From contig NZ_CAPS01000051.1 of assembly GCF_000333955.1 (NCBI RefSeq), positions 33,375 through 97,374 on the forward strand: a DNA stretch of 64,000 nt, in the 5' to 3' direction. A model generated the notes under the pieces. The model was not told the DNA's origin. It did no database searches and saw only the letters and a list, made by a program, of their open reading frames with translations. This document shows, piece after piece, positions 56,883-64,000 of the stretch. Source of the DNA: Rhodococcus sp. AW25M09. GTDB lineage: Bacteria > Actinomycetota > Actinomycetes > Mycobacteriales > Mycobacteriaceae. A program made the translations under genes and the position numbers. Positions within the stretch are counted from its first letter, which is position 1. Every line of letters begins with the position of its first letter.

Positions 56883-58279
56883 GCATTCGGTGGCCGGTCT
56901 GGGCCGCGGGGGCTGTGGCACTGGTGACCGTCGTTGCTGCGGTGATCGTCGTCGTGCAGGATGACCTGCCCGTGGTCGCGACGGCACCCGAACCGACGAG
57001 CACAGCACCCTCTGCGGCTCCGCTTCCGCCCGAGGTCCAGTGGTCCAGATCGGCCGAGGACGTGTATGGCCGCGAGTTCGCGCAGTTCGGTGATCTGGGT
57101 GCGGGGAACCGATTCCATTCCGGTGCAGCGTCATTCATCGATGCGGGCCAGGTGTACATCACCTCCGTGGGTCTGCCGGATCCCGCCGACGGAAACTTCG
57201 ACGCTCCCGCGATGGTGGGACTCGCTGCTATGGATGGGTCCACCATGTGGCGGCGTGACGACATTCGTGTCGACTCCTGCGCCGAGCAGCTTCTGGCCGG
57301 GTCCCTGGTCTGCCTTTCGGGCGGCGAATCGGAAGGCACGGAATCGACGATCGTCCTGGTGAACGCGATGACCGGTGAGGGCCGCTCCGTTCGGGTGCCG
57401 TACCCCATCATCGCCATGGGGACCGACGGATCTTCTCTCTATTCTGTCGATTACACGGTGGCATCTGGGGGTTACGAGGGCGCGCCGCAGCTCCGAAAGG
57501 GTTCTGTGGACGATCTCGGGAGTGAGTGGGTCACCGAGTTTCCCGGCCAGGCGCTCTATGCGGGTTCGTCGAGTTCGGCGATCACCGTCGACGGCTCTTA
57601 TGGCCTGGGTCGGTTCGGTCCGACAGCAATAGGATTCGACTCGGCTTCCGGGGCGATCACCTGGTATCGGGGGTATCCCGACAGCTGCATCCAGCAACCG
57701 TACCGGGTGCAGCCGGCCTTGGTGATCATGACCGAGGCGGTGTGTTCACAGTCCGAATCGTTCACCGGCACTGCGGCAGTCGCGTCCGATGGGCGCATCG
57801 TTGCGAGGTCACCGGCACCGGTGTATCCCTATCCCGAGATCGACGCTCCGGGCGACCTGTCGTTCCCGATGATCGTCGGCGACAGCGCGTTCGACCGTTC
57901 CACCGGGGCGTTCGTCTGGTCGAGCCCGCTGCTGGCCTCGACCAACGGTGTGGCTGTCGTCGGGGACGTGGTGATCGCGCGCGCTCCCGGCACCGCGCAC
58001 GTGACGGCTCTCGATCTGCGGACCGGTGCAGTTCGATGGGAGAACGATCCTGGCGACTATTATCCGATCACCGCATACGCCGATGGTCTCGCGTATTTCA
58101 CGGTTGGCGGTACCGTGGAAACGATTGCGCTCGAGGACGGTTCGACTCGTCGACGGGTCGAGATAGAGCCGACACCCGACCGTTTCGCTGCCGATCCGTA
58201 TCTGGGATCGCGGGTCACGGAATCCGGCGATCGTCTGGTGTATTCATCCACGGCACATCTTGCCGTCGTGGACCGGTAG
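56879..58279 (+). CDS. PQQ-like beta-propeller extracytoplasmic protein
   Basis: A 466-residue protein. It has an N-terminal anchor (SIRWPVWAAGAVALVTVVAAVIVVV), a Pro/Thr linker, and propeller-like repeats of the type LAAMDGSTMWRRDD, IGFDSASGAITWYRGY, and TALDLRTGAVRWENDPGDY. These blades resemble quinoprotein/BamB-type repeats, used for binding rather than necessarily catalysis. No PQQ-dependent dehydrogenase active site is seen. Coupled to the preceding secreted protein. Confidence 0.75.
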   Translation: MSIRWPVWAAGAVALVTVVAAVIVVVQDDLPVVATAPEPTSTAPSAAPLPPEVQWSRSAEDVYGREFAQFGDLGAGNRFHSGAASFIDAGQVYITSVGLPDPADGNFDAPAMVGLAAMDGSTMWRRDDIRVDSCAEQLLAGSLVCLSGGESEGTESTIVLVNAMTGEGRSVRVPYPIIAMGTDGSSLYSVDYTVASGGYEGAPQLRKGSVDDLGSEWVTEFPGQALYAGSSSSAITVDGSYGLGRFGPTAIGFDSASGAITWYRGYPDSCIQQPYRVQPALVIMTEAVCSQSESFTGTAAVASDGRIVARSPAPVYPYPEIDAPGDLSFPMIVGDSAFDRSTGAFVWSSPLLASTNGVAVVGDVVIARAPGTAHVTALDLRTGAVRWENDPGDYYPITAYADGLAYFTVGGTVETIALEDGSTRRRVEIEPTPDRFAADPYLGSRVTESGDRLVYSSTAHLAVVDR

Positions 58280-58341
58280 CCGAACGCGCTACTGTGGAAT
58301 TACGCATACAGGACAGCGCACCCAAGACCAGGGAGTCCACC

Positions 58342-58542
58342 ATGGCAGGCAAGAAGATCGACAGAGTCCACGCACAATCCGCGTTGGAGACGGTTCGCGA
58401 GAATCCCGGCATCGCACTCATTGCCGCTGCGCCCGCACTGGTGGTGTTGGCAGTGGTGTGGTGGTTGCTCGGCTTCCCCGCGGCGCTGATTCTGCTGATC
58501 GCAGCCGGTGGTGCCGGCTACCTGTACCTCAAAAACCGTTAG
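58342..58542 (+). CDS. Small membrane protein
   Basis: A 66-residue protein. It has a basic start AGKKIDRVHAQ, then two hydrophobic helices (about 25-44 and 46-61) ending YLYLKNR. ATG 58342 is preceded by AGGGAG at a good distance. No family recognised. It lies 62 bp after the propeller gene and may be part of the same transcript. Confidence 0.65.
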   Translation: MAGKKIDRVHAQSALETVRENPGIALIAAAPALVVLAVVWWLLGFPAALILLIAAGGAGYLYLKNR

Positions 58543-58557
58543 TCGGCTCGAGAACCG

Positions 58558-59094
58558 CTAGTCGGTCTCGGCACGGGGAATGCAGAACTCGGTGATGGTG
58601 GCCGAGCCTGCGGACATCTCTGCCCATGACTTCTCGGTGGTCAGTACCGCAATCGCCGATGTGGGGAAGCGGTGTCGAACCTCGCGGGCCAGGTCGGTGT
58701 CGTCGTCCGCCGCCAATTCGAGTGCGGTCCAGGGGATTCCCGGTTCGTGTCCGACGACCAACAGCGTCGATACGGTCACATCGTCGAAGTAGGTGTCGGC
58801 GAGGCGGATCTCGTCGATGATCTCGTCGGCGGATCCGCCGTAGATGTCGCGCTCGAAACGAGTGGGCGCGCCGCCCAGACCGGTTGCGGCCAATGTCTCG
58901 CGGGTGCGCAGGGCCGTCGAACACAGAACGGCGTCGACGGGGCCGACATGCTCGGTGATCCAATCTCCGGCAAGCGCCGCTTCTCGTTCGCCACGCGCGG
59001 CCAGCGGCCGTTCGTGATCGGGCACGCCGTCGGGGTAGCCGGATTTGCCATGCCGCATCAGCACGAGGGTCCTAGTGGTCGCCATGCTGTCCAC
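58558..59094 (-). CDS. SixA-type histidine phosphatase
   Basis: A 178-residue phosphatase of the histidine phosphatase superfamily. Catalytic RHGK motif LVLMRHGKSGYP, ALRTRETLAATG, acid region, and second His in LLVVGHEPGIP. Substrates may be phosphohistidine proteins or small phosphoesters. The GTG at 59094 or ATG at 59085 may serve as start. It overlaps the upstream GtrA gene by 23 bp on the same strand. Confidence 0.87.
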   Translation of the reverse strand: MDSMATTRTLVLMRHGKSGYPDGVPDHERPLAARGEREAALAGDWITEHVGPVDAVLCSTALRTRETLAATGLGGAPTRFERDIYGGSADEIIDEIRLADTYFDDVTVSTLLVVGHEPGIPWTALELAADDDTDLAREVRHRFPTSAIAVLTTEKSWAEMSAGSATITEFCIPRAETD

Positions 59095-59614
59095 CGTAAA
59101 CGGTCAGGGCGACGGAATCGGCGAGAACGTCAACCTGTTCCGGGAAGACGAACTTGCGCATTGCCCACCATCGGAATGCGGTCGCCAGCAGCGTGCCGAT
59201 GATGGAGCCGCTGACGAAATCGGCGATGTTCTCGGTGAGGAACGACACGTTCGGTGCCCGCAGATCAAGCACGTAACTCGATACCCAGAGCGGCAACTGG
59301 TTGATTGCCAGGCCGGTTCCGGCTACGGCGAAGAAGAGTGCCGCCTCGTGGTGTCGACGACGTCCGCCGCGGGCGGTGAACGACCATTCTCGGTTGAGCA
59401 CGTACGACACGATTGTCGCGATCAGCACGGCCAGAACGTTCGCTGTCACTGGCTTGTCCTGCAGGATCGTCCACTTCAGGCCGAAGAACAGGACGACGGT
59501 GACAACGAAGGTGATCGCTCCGACGATGAGGAACTTGAGGGCCTCGGCGTGCTTGACGAGGGGCTCGAGCCATCGCTCGGGAACGTGGTCGGTGAGGCGG
59601 TCGGACACATGCAT
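59072..59614 (-). CDS. GtrA family membrane protein
   Basis: A 180-residue protein with four hydrophobic helices (about 27-47, 58-76, 92-111, 130-150) and the GtrA signature FLIVGAITFVVTVVLFFGL with YVLNREWSF. GtrA proteins are thought to flip polyprenyl-phosphate-linked sugars for cell envelope decoration (in mycobacteria, arabinan-related). No glycosyltransferase gene is adjacent. Ends inside the SixA gene. Confidence 0.85.
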   Translation of the reverse strand: MHVSDRLTDHVPERWLEPLVKHAEALKFLIVGAITFVVTVVLFFGLKWTILQDKPVTANVLAVLIATIVSYVLNREWSFTARGGRRRHHEAALFFAVAGTGLAINQLPLWVSSYVLDLRAPNVSFLTENIADFVSGSIIGTLLATAFRWWAMRKFVFPEQVDVLADSVALTVYGGQHGDH

Positions 59615-59676
59615 CCCAACGACGTTACCTCGAGTAACGGATCCGGGTCGTCGACGATCGATAGGCTCACGGCGTC

Positions 59677-60852
59677 ATGACTGCTGCCCGGGTGTCCGTA
59701 CTTGTCGTTTTCTTCGTCAACGGAGCGGTGTTCGCGAACTGGGCTCCGCGCATCCCGGAGATCCAGAACTCGCTGTCGATCGATGTCGCGACGCTCGGGT
59801 TCGCGCTGGCCGGAATCGGTGTCGGTGGGCTCGCGGCTGCGCCTATCGCAGCTGCGCTGATTCGGAGGTTCGGCAGTCGGTGGGCGATTCTCGCCTCTGG
59901 GCTGCTGTTGTGCACGGCGTTCGTGCTGCCGGCAGTGGCAGTGTCGTGGTGGACGCTGCTCGCTGCACTGGTGCTGCTCGGCGGGGCAGACGCAGTGATG
60001 GACATTTCCATGAACGCGCAGGGGGTCCTTGTCGAGGAGCGGCTGGGCAAATCGGTGCTCAGCAGCTTCCATGCCGCGTGGAGTGTCGGTGCCGTCGTCG
60101 GGGGAGTGACGGGTGCGGCCGCGGCAGGTATTCGGATGCCGGTGGCGGCACACTTCGGTGTGGTCGGTGCGGTGCTGATTCTGGTCCTGGCCGCCGTCGG
60201 GCGGGGTCTGCTGGGTCCGGAACCCCTCGCGTCGGCGTCGGATGACGACCCGGACGTGCGGCATGTCGTCGTCCGCCCGACTGCGGCACTCGCGATGCTG
60301 GGCGCTGTGGTGTTGCTTGCCGGTCTGATGGAGGACTTTCCGCAGTCGTGGAGTGCTGTCTACATGACGACGGAGGAGGGCGCGGGCCCCGGCTCGGCCG
60401 GTATCGCATTCGTCGCGTTCTCGGCGGCGATGCTGATCGGCCGGTTGGTCGGAGATCGGATCGTCGATCGGTGCGGGCCGTCCACGGTGTTGACGGGCGG
60501 CGCGTCGCTGGTGGCTCTCGCTTTTCTCGTCGTCCTGGGGCTGTCGAGTTTCGCCGCGGATCTACCGGTGCTGGTCATCGCGGCGTTCGCGGTCGCAGGT
60601 CTGGGCTCGAGCCCGCTGTTTCCTATTGTTTTCAGCCTGGCCGGGCGGCTCCCGGGAGTGTCCTCGGCAGCAGCCATTTCGATCGTTTCGCTGATCTCGC
60701 GGATGGGATTTCTTCTGGCACCCTTGGCTGTCGGTCGCGTCGTGGACGCGTCGGGCTTCGGATCGGTGCTGGGAGCCATCGCCGCGGCCGGTGTCGTCGT
60801 CGCGGTGATCGGCTGGTTCTACGGCCGCAAATTTCCAGTGAAGACGGCTTAG
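59677..60852 (+). CDS. MFS transporter
   Basis: A 391-residue 12-helix transporter with the VNGAVFANWAPRIPEIQNSLSI start typical of the YfcJ/fucose-permease-like MFS group, an internal FGSRWAILASGLLL loop, and symmetric halves joined by a charged loop near 195-210 (DDDPDVRHVVVRP). Substrate not inferable. Divergent from the GtrA/SixA pair. Confidence 0.86.
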   Translation: MTAARVSVLVVFFVNGAVFANWAPRIPEIQNSLSIDVATLGFALAGIGVGGLAAAPIAAALIRRFGSRWAILASGLLLCTAFVLPAVAVSWWTLLAALVLLGGADAVMDISMNAQGVLVEERLGKSVLSSFHAAWSVGAVVGGVTGAAAAGIRMPVAAHFGVVGAVLILVLAAVGRGLLGPEPLASASDDDPDVRHVVVRPTAALAMLGAVVLLAGLMEDFPQSWSAVYMTTEEGAGPGSAGIAFVAFSAAMLIGRLVGDRIVDRCGPSTVLTGGASLVALAFLVVLGLSSFAADLPVLVIAAFAVAGLGSSPLFPIVFSLAGRLPGVSSAAAISIVSLISRMGFLLAPLAVGRVVDASGFGSVLGAIAAAGVVVAVIGWFYGRKFPVKTA

Positions 60853-60963
60853 CGCCGCGCGTTCAGGTGCGTACGCAACAACCGACCCTGTGGTACTGAA
60901 TTTTCGGCCCACCCGTGATAGACAAGTCCGGGGGTCGACAGCTGCTCGGTAGCAGGCAATGCG

Positions 60964-61938
60964 GTGCTTGACGTGATTGGTGGTGACCTGGTGGCGCGCA
61001 GTCTCGATGCGGGTTCCGTTGCTCACTCGCCTCGACGTGGGCTCACTGCTGCCGGTACTGCGGTGATGGTCCTGGGTCTGGTGGCCGGTTGGGTCGTCGT
61101 GTACTTCATCGGCCTGGTGGGTGCGCTGTGGCGCTTCCGCGAACCGAATGCGCTGGCACCGACGCTCACGCTGTCGGATCAGTGGATGGATCTCGCGGTC
61201 GGTCTTGTGCAGGTAACGGTGGGAGCTGCCGCGATCGCGGCGGTGTACTTCGTTCGCCGTCGGACGTTGCCTGCGGTGTGGCCGCTGCGCAGCGGTACCG
61301 CCTTGGAGGCGGCCGTCACCTGGTGTGCCGCAATCGGTGCCGCGTCTGCCTTACTGCTCGTGTTGTCTCGGATGGATGTGCTCAGATTCAGCTTTTCCAT
61401 CCCGGCCTCGGTCGAATCCGATTGGCTCGCAGTGGTTTCTGCGCTCGCCGTGGGTCTGCGCGAGGAGCCGATCCTGGTGGCGCTGCCGGTGTTGCTGCTC
61501 GTGGGCAGGCTGCCGATCTGGGGCATCATTTTGTTGTCGGCGACGATGCGGGGCCTTCTCTACGTGTACTTCGGCGGCGGCGGCTTCCTGTGGGCAGTCT
61601 GCTGGGGTGCGGCGGCAGTGTGGGTGTTCTATCGCTATCGGCGGCTGTGGGTGTTGATCGCCGTGCACGGGTTCGTCATGAACGTCCAGGTGTTCGATCG
61701 AGTGATTCCTTCCGAGAACGCGGCGACGATCATGCAGTGGGTCAACATCCTGATCCTGTTCACTGCGTTGCTGTGGTGGGTTACCCCGAGGGCGCTGGAC
61801 TCGTTTCTCCCGAACACCGTGGCCGTTCGGTACGGGGACGCGACCGTCGAGGCGACGCCGATGGTGGCCGAGGTAGTGCTCAATCCCGAGAAGCTCGATC
61901 CGGATTCACCCAGAAGAAGCCCGCCGGTCAAGCCCTGA
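60964..61938 (+). CDS. CPBP family intramembrane protein
   Basis: A 324-residue membrane protein with about eight helices. The CPBP (CAAX protease and bacteriocin-processing) motif is seen as LREEPILVALPVLL, with the RGLLYVYFGG second motif and HGFVMNVQVF. The usual EExxxR is present as EE without the following Arg, so activity is uncertain. GTG 60964 is one of several possible starts (also 60973). It ends convergently over the GNAT gene by 11 bp. Confidence 0.75.
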   Translation: MLDVIGGDLVARSLDAGSVAHSPRRGLTAAGTAVMVLGLVAGWVVVYFIGLVGALWRFREPNALAPTLTLSDQWMDLAVGLVQVTVGAAAIAAVYFVRRRTLPAVWPLRSGTALEAAVTWCAAIGAASALLLVLSRMDVLRFSFSIPASVESDWLAVVSALAVGLREEPILVALPVLLLVGRLPIWGIILLSATMRGLLYVYFGGGGFLWAVCWGAAAVWVFYRYRRLWVLIAVHGFVMNVQVFDRVIPSENAATIMQWVNILILFTALLWWVTPRALDSFLPNTVAVRYGDATVEATPMVAEVVLNPEKLDPDSPRRSPPVKP

Positions 61939-62440
61939 CCATACGGGCGTCGAGGCATTCCCATTCCGCGTCGAACACGGTGGTGCCATCCAGCTCGAAC
62001 CGATGCTTGCGATAGAACGTGATCGCGCGATCGTTTCCTGCCGCTACCCACAGATATACGGATCCGTCTCGACGGCCGATCACGTCGTCCAAGAGTTCGG
62101 TCGCGACGCCGGTGCCGTGGTGTTGGGGCAGGACGTTAAATGACCACAACTCGGTCGCCGCCGGTGGATTGTCGTCGCGTGGCGGGCCGCTGGTGGCGAA
62201 TCCGGCGATGCGTGAACTGGCGATGTCGATCGCACACCGGGCCCGGACTCCGCGCGACGACGCCTCGTCCAGACCGGCGATGATGCGCTCCCACCGTTCG
62301 ATGCGATCCTGGGGCTGCACGGCGTCCAGCTTGGCGCTGTTCATCATTCCCGCGTAGGTGGCCTTCCAGACGGCCACGTGAGCTCTGCCGAGCTGCTCTT
62401 CATCGCCTGGCCGGATGTCGCGGATCGCGTAGCTGCTCAC
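61928..62440 (-). CDS. GNAT family N-acetyltransferase
   Basis: A protein of about 170 residues. It has the acetyl-CoA loop QHHGTGVATELLDDVI near residue 108, with strands SSRIAGFATSG and VYLWVAAGNDRAITFYRKHRFELDG matching GNAT motifs A and B. GTG 62440 (SSYAIRDIRPGDEEQLG) is a typical family start. The frame runs on to 62686 without such features. Substrate unknown. Confidence 0.85.
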   Translation of the reverse strand: MSSYAIRDIRPGDEEQLGRAHVAVWKATYAGMMNSAKLDAVQPQDRIERWERIIAGLDEASSRGVRARCAIDIASSRIAGFATSGPPRDDNPPAATELWSFNVLPQHHGTGVATELLDDVIGRRDGSVYLWVAAGNDRAITFYRKHRFELDGTTVFDAEWECLDARMVRA

Positions 62441-62783
62441 CTGTTCGTTATACAGATCCTGCCCCGGGGCGCGCGAAGAATTTTTCTGTCGTACCCCTCT
62501 CGTACTATCGAATGCATGTTCCCCTGAGTCGGGCATGAGGCGTCCTCGACGTATCCGAAGCGGGCTGATGACGAGCAACCGGGCCCCCACCGCGTGATTA
62601 TCAAGAGTGTCCGCACCGCGTGTCAGTTTCAGAAGACGACTGCACTCTTTGCAGGCGTTTTGAGGGTGTGTGCACGCCCTCAGCAACGGCCGTCCCTTTC
62701 CAAAACATACGGGGAGGGGGTATCGTCCCGATACGGCAATCGGATACCCCTAGGGGGTATGCGAATCAACTGAAGGGGCACCC
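62441..62783 (+). promoter_or_regulatory. Gap before the copper module
   Basis: About 340 bp without a convincing gene. It holds a TGAGGG...CCCTCA hairpin (62661-62682) and the copper-type operator described separately. The part nearer 62441 is the upstream region of the GNAT gene; I recognise no strong promoter there. Confidence 0.35.
62744..62760 (+). promoter_or_regulatory. CsoR/RicR-type copper operator
   Basis: ATACCCCTAGGGGGTAT contains TACCC-N5-GGGTA (62745-62759), the motif bound by CsoR-family copper sensors such as mycobacterial RicR. It lies 24 bp before the CopZ-like gene, where a bound repressor would block transcription. Confidence 0.75.
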
Positions 62784-63014
62784 ATGATCACCACGAACTA
62801 CCGAGTTATCGGCATGACCTGCGGTCACTGCGAGGCCTCGGTGCGAGAAGAAGTCGGTGCCGTAGCCGGAGTCGAGACGGTCGAAGCGTCCGCGTCGGCG
62901 GGAACGATGACAGTGACCAGTGCCGCAGAACTCGACCAGACTCAGGTCATCGCTGCCGTCCGCGAGGCCGGATACACAGCAGAACCGCAACCCGCAGATT
63001 CACGCTCCGTGTAA
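62784..63014 (+). CDS. Heavy-metal-associated (CopZ-like) copper chaperone
   Basis: A 76-residue HMA domain. Metal-binding MTCGHC with Cys13 and Cys16, followed by helix ASVREEVGAVAGVETVEAS and a final strand. It delivers Cu(I) to P-type ATPases. AAGGGGC is 8 bases before the ATG. It is 33 bp before the ATPase and shares the copper operator. Confidence 0.93.
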   Translation: MITTNYRVIGMTCGHCEASVREEVGAVAGVETVEASASAGTMTVTSAAELDQTQVIAAVREAGYTAEPQPADSRSV

Positions 63015-63047
63015 CCACCGAATCAGGTGGATGGAAGGACTCGCACG

Positions 63048-64000
63048 ATGAACGAGCACATACATGCAGGCGTCGATGCTGCGACGGATCAGCCCACTTC
63101 GTCGCCGCACAGCGGCCCTGACGCGGGCCAGGACATGTCCGGTCACAGCGGCGGCTCACCCGCACATGGCGGGCACGCGGACCACGGGGGTCACACCGGT
63201 CACGGTGGTCATGCGGGGCATGGTGATCACGTCGGTATGTTCCGGCGCCTGTTCGCGATCATGCTGGTCCTCGCGTTCCCGGTGGTCTTGGCCTCCGAGA
63301 TGTTCGCGATGCTCGTCGGCTACTCGTTACCCGACGCGTCGTGGATCGCCTGGATCTCCCCGGTGTTGGGGACGGTGATGTTCGTCTGGGGCGGTTCCCC
63401 GTTTCTGACCGGCGCAGTGAGCGAAATCCGTTCGCGTGCACCAGCAATGATGCTTCTCATCGCCCTGGCCATCAGTGTTGCGTTCGCGTCGTCGATGGGC
63501 GCGAGCCTCGGTGTGCTTTCTCATGAGCTCGACTTCTGGTGGGAACTGGCCCTACTGATCGTGATCATGCTGCTCGGGCACTGGATCGAAATGCGATCAC
63601 TCGCGCAGACCACGTCCGCCTTGGATTCGCTGGCAGCGTTGCTACCGGACACCGCCCAACGCGTCGACGGCGACGATGTGGTGCCGGTATCACCGGATCA
63701 GCTCGAGCTCGGCGATGTCGTGGTCGTCCGCCCCGGCGGGCGACTACCGGCTGACGGGACCATTGTGTCCGGATCGGCGAGTATGGACGAGTCGATGATC
63801 ACCGGAGAATCGCGCACGATCCGCCGTAGCGACGGCGAGCACGTCGTCGCGGGGACCGTGGCCACCGACTCCGGAATCAGGGTTCGAGTCACCGCGGTAG
63901 GTGAGGACACTGCCCTCGCCGGTATCGGAAGACTGGTTGCCGACGCCCAGAACTCGACGTCGCGAGCTCAACGCATTGCTGACACCGCTGCGGGGTGGTT
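63048..64000 (+). CDS. P1B-type copper-translocating ATPase, His-rich N-terminus (partial, runs off the window)
   Basis: The first 317 residues are present; the frame is open to the window end. The N-terminus (1-about 65) is rich in His-Gly repeats (GHSGGSPAHGGH, GHTGHGGHAGHGDH), then membrane helices, the actuator domain VVRPGGRLPADGTIVSGSASMDESMITGES with TGES. No HMA domain precedes. This N-terminus is the style of CopB-type ATPases, which often carry CPH rather than CPC; the CPx motif lies beyond the window. GGAAGGA is 6-8 bases before ATG 63048. Confidence 0.9.
   Translation, partial: MNEHIHAGVDAATDQPTSSPHSGPDAGQDMSGHSGGSPAHGGHADHGGHTGHGGHAGHGDHVGMFRRLFAIMLVLAFPVVLASEMFAMLVGYSLPDASWIAWISPVLGTVMFVWGGSPFLTGAVSEIRSRAPAMMLLIALAISVAFASSMGASLGVLSHELDFWWELALLIVIMLLGHWIEMRSLAQTTSALDSLAALLPDTAQRVDGDDVVPVSPDQLELGDVVVVRPGGRLPADGTIVSGSASMDESMITGESRTIRRSDGEHVVAGTVATDSGIRVRVTAVGEDTALAGIGRLVADAQNSTSRAQRIADTAAGW

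Overview
This window is chromosomal DNA of a high-GC actinobacterium of the order Mycobacteriales, most likely a Rhodococcus-type organism. The evidence is GC-rich codon use, frequent GTG/TTG starts, a complete Mce transporter operon, MMPL transporters, and the order rplJ-rplL-(mceG)-rpoB-rpoC, in which mceG sits between rplL and rpoB as mkl does in Mycobacterium. No rRNA, tRNA, insertion sequence, prophage or CRISPR array was recognised.

Layout. (1) 1-3000: two hydrolases on the minus strand behind a strong hairpin terminator. (2) 3184-8753: a tightly coupled plus-strand operon (thioester-reductase-like SDR, 65-residue membrane peptide, divergent phosphatidylserine decarboxylase paralogue, GNAT-like acyltransferase, MMPL exporter) that looks like a lipid-making and exporting unit. 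(3) 8732-11536: an ECF sigma/anti-sigma pair facing a CHRD-domain surface protein and a lipoprotein-type class F sortase. (4) 11545-13014: rplJ-rplL with a structured L10-type leader and a terminator. (5) 13367-25172: mceG-yrbEA-yrbEB-mceABCDEF plus two Mce-associated proteins, closed by a terminator. (6) 25322-30063: a large fused aminotransferase/acyl-thioester-reductase enzyme convergent with a second MMPL transporter. (7) 30526-38411: rpoB-rpoC with promoter, intergenic hairpin and terminator. (8) 38468-51410: small regulatory and enzyme units (SnoaL/MarR, peroxidase-type hydrolase, GlxA-like regulator, VOC proteins, MFS/SoxR, PhoD, cholesterol oxidase, nuclease/phosphatase, amidotransferase, luciferase-like protein, LysR). 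Three genes within 40.3-45.7 kb are broken. (9) 51543-58542: NDH-2, a two-component system with a coupled membrane protein, a pair of secreted proteins, and a small membrane protein. (10) 58558-64000: SixA phosphatase, GtrA, MFS, CPBP protein, GNAT, then a copper module (RicR/CsoR-like box, CopZ-like chaperone, His-rich P1B ATPase running off the window).

The observations judged most worth follow-up are the aminotransferase-acyl reductase fusion (25322-27898), the PSD/GNAT/MMPL operon, the almost textbook SoxR-controlled leaderless MFS promoter, and the CHRD/sortase pair with a degenerate sorting signal. All functions are inferred from sequence motifs read by eye; no database search was run.
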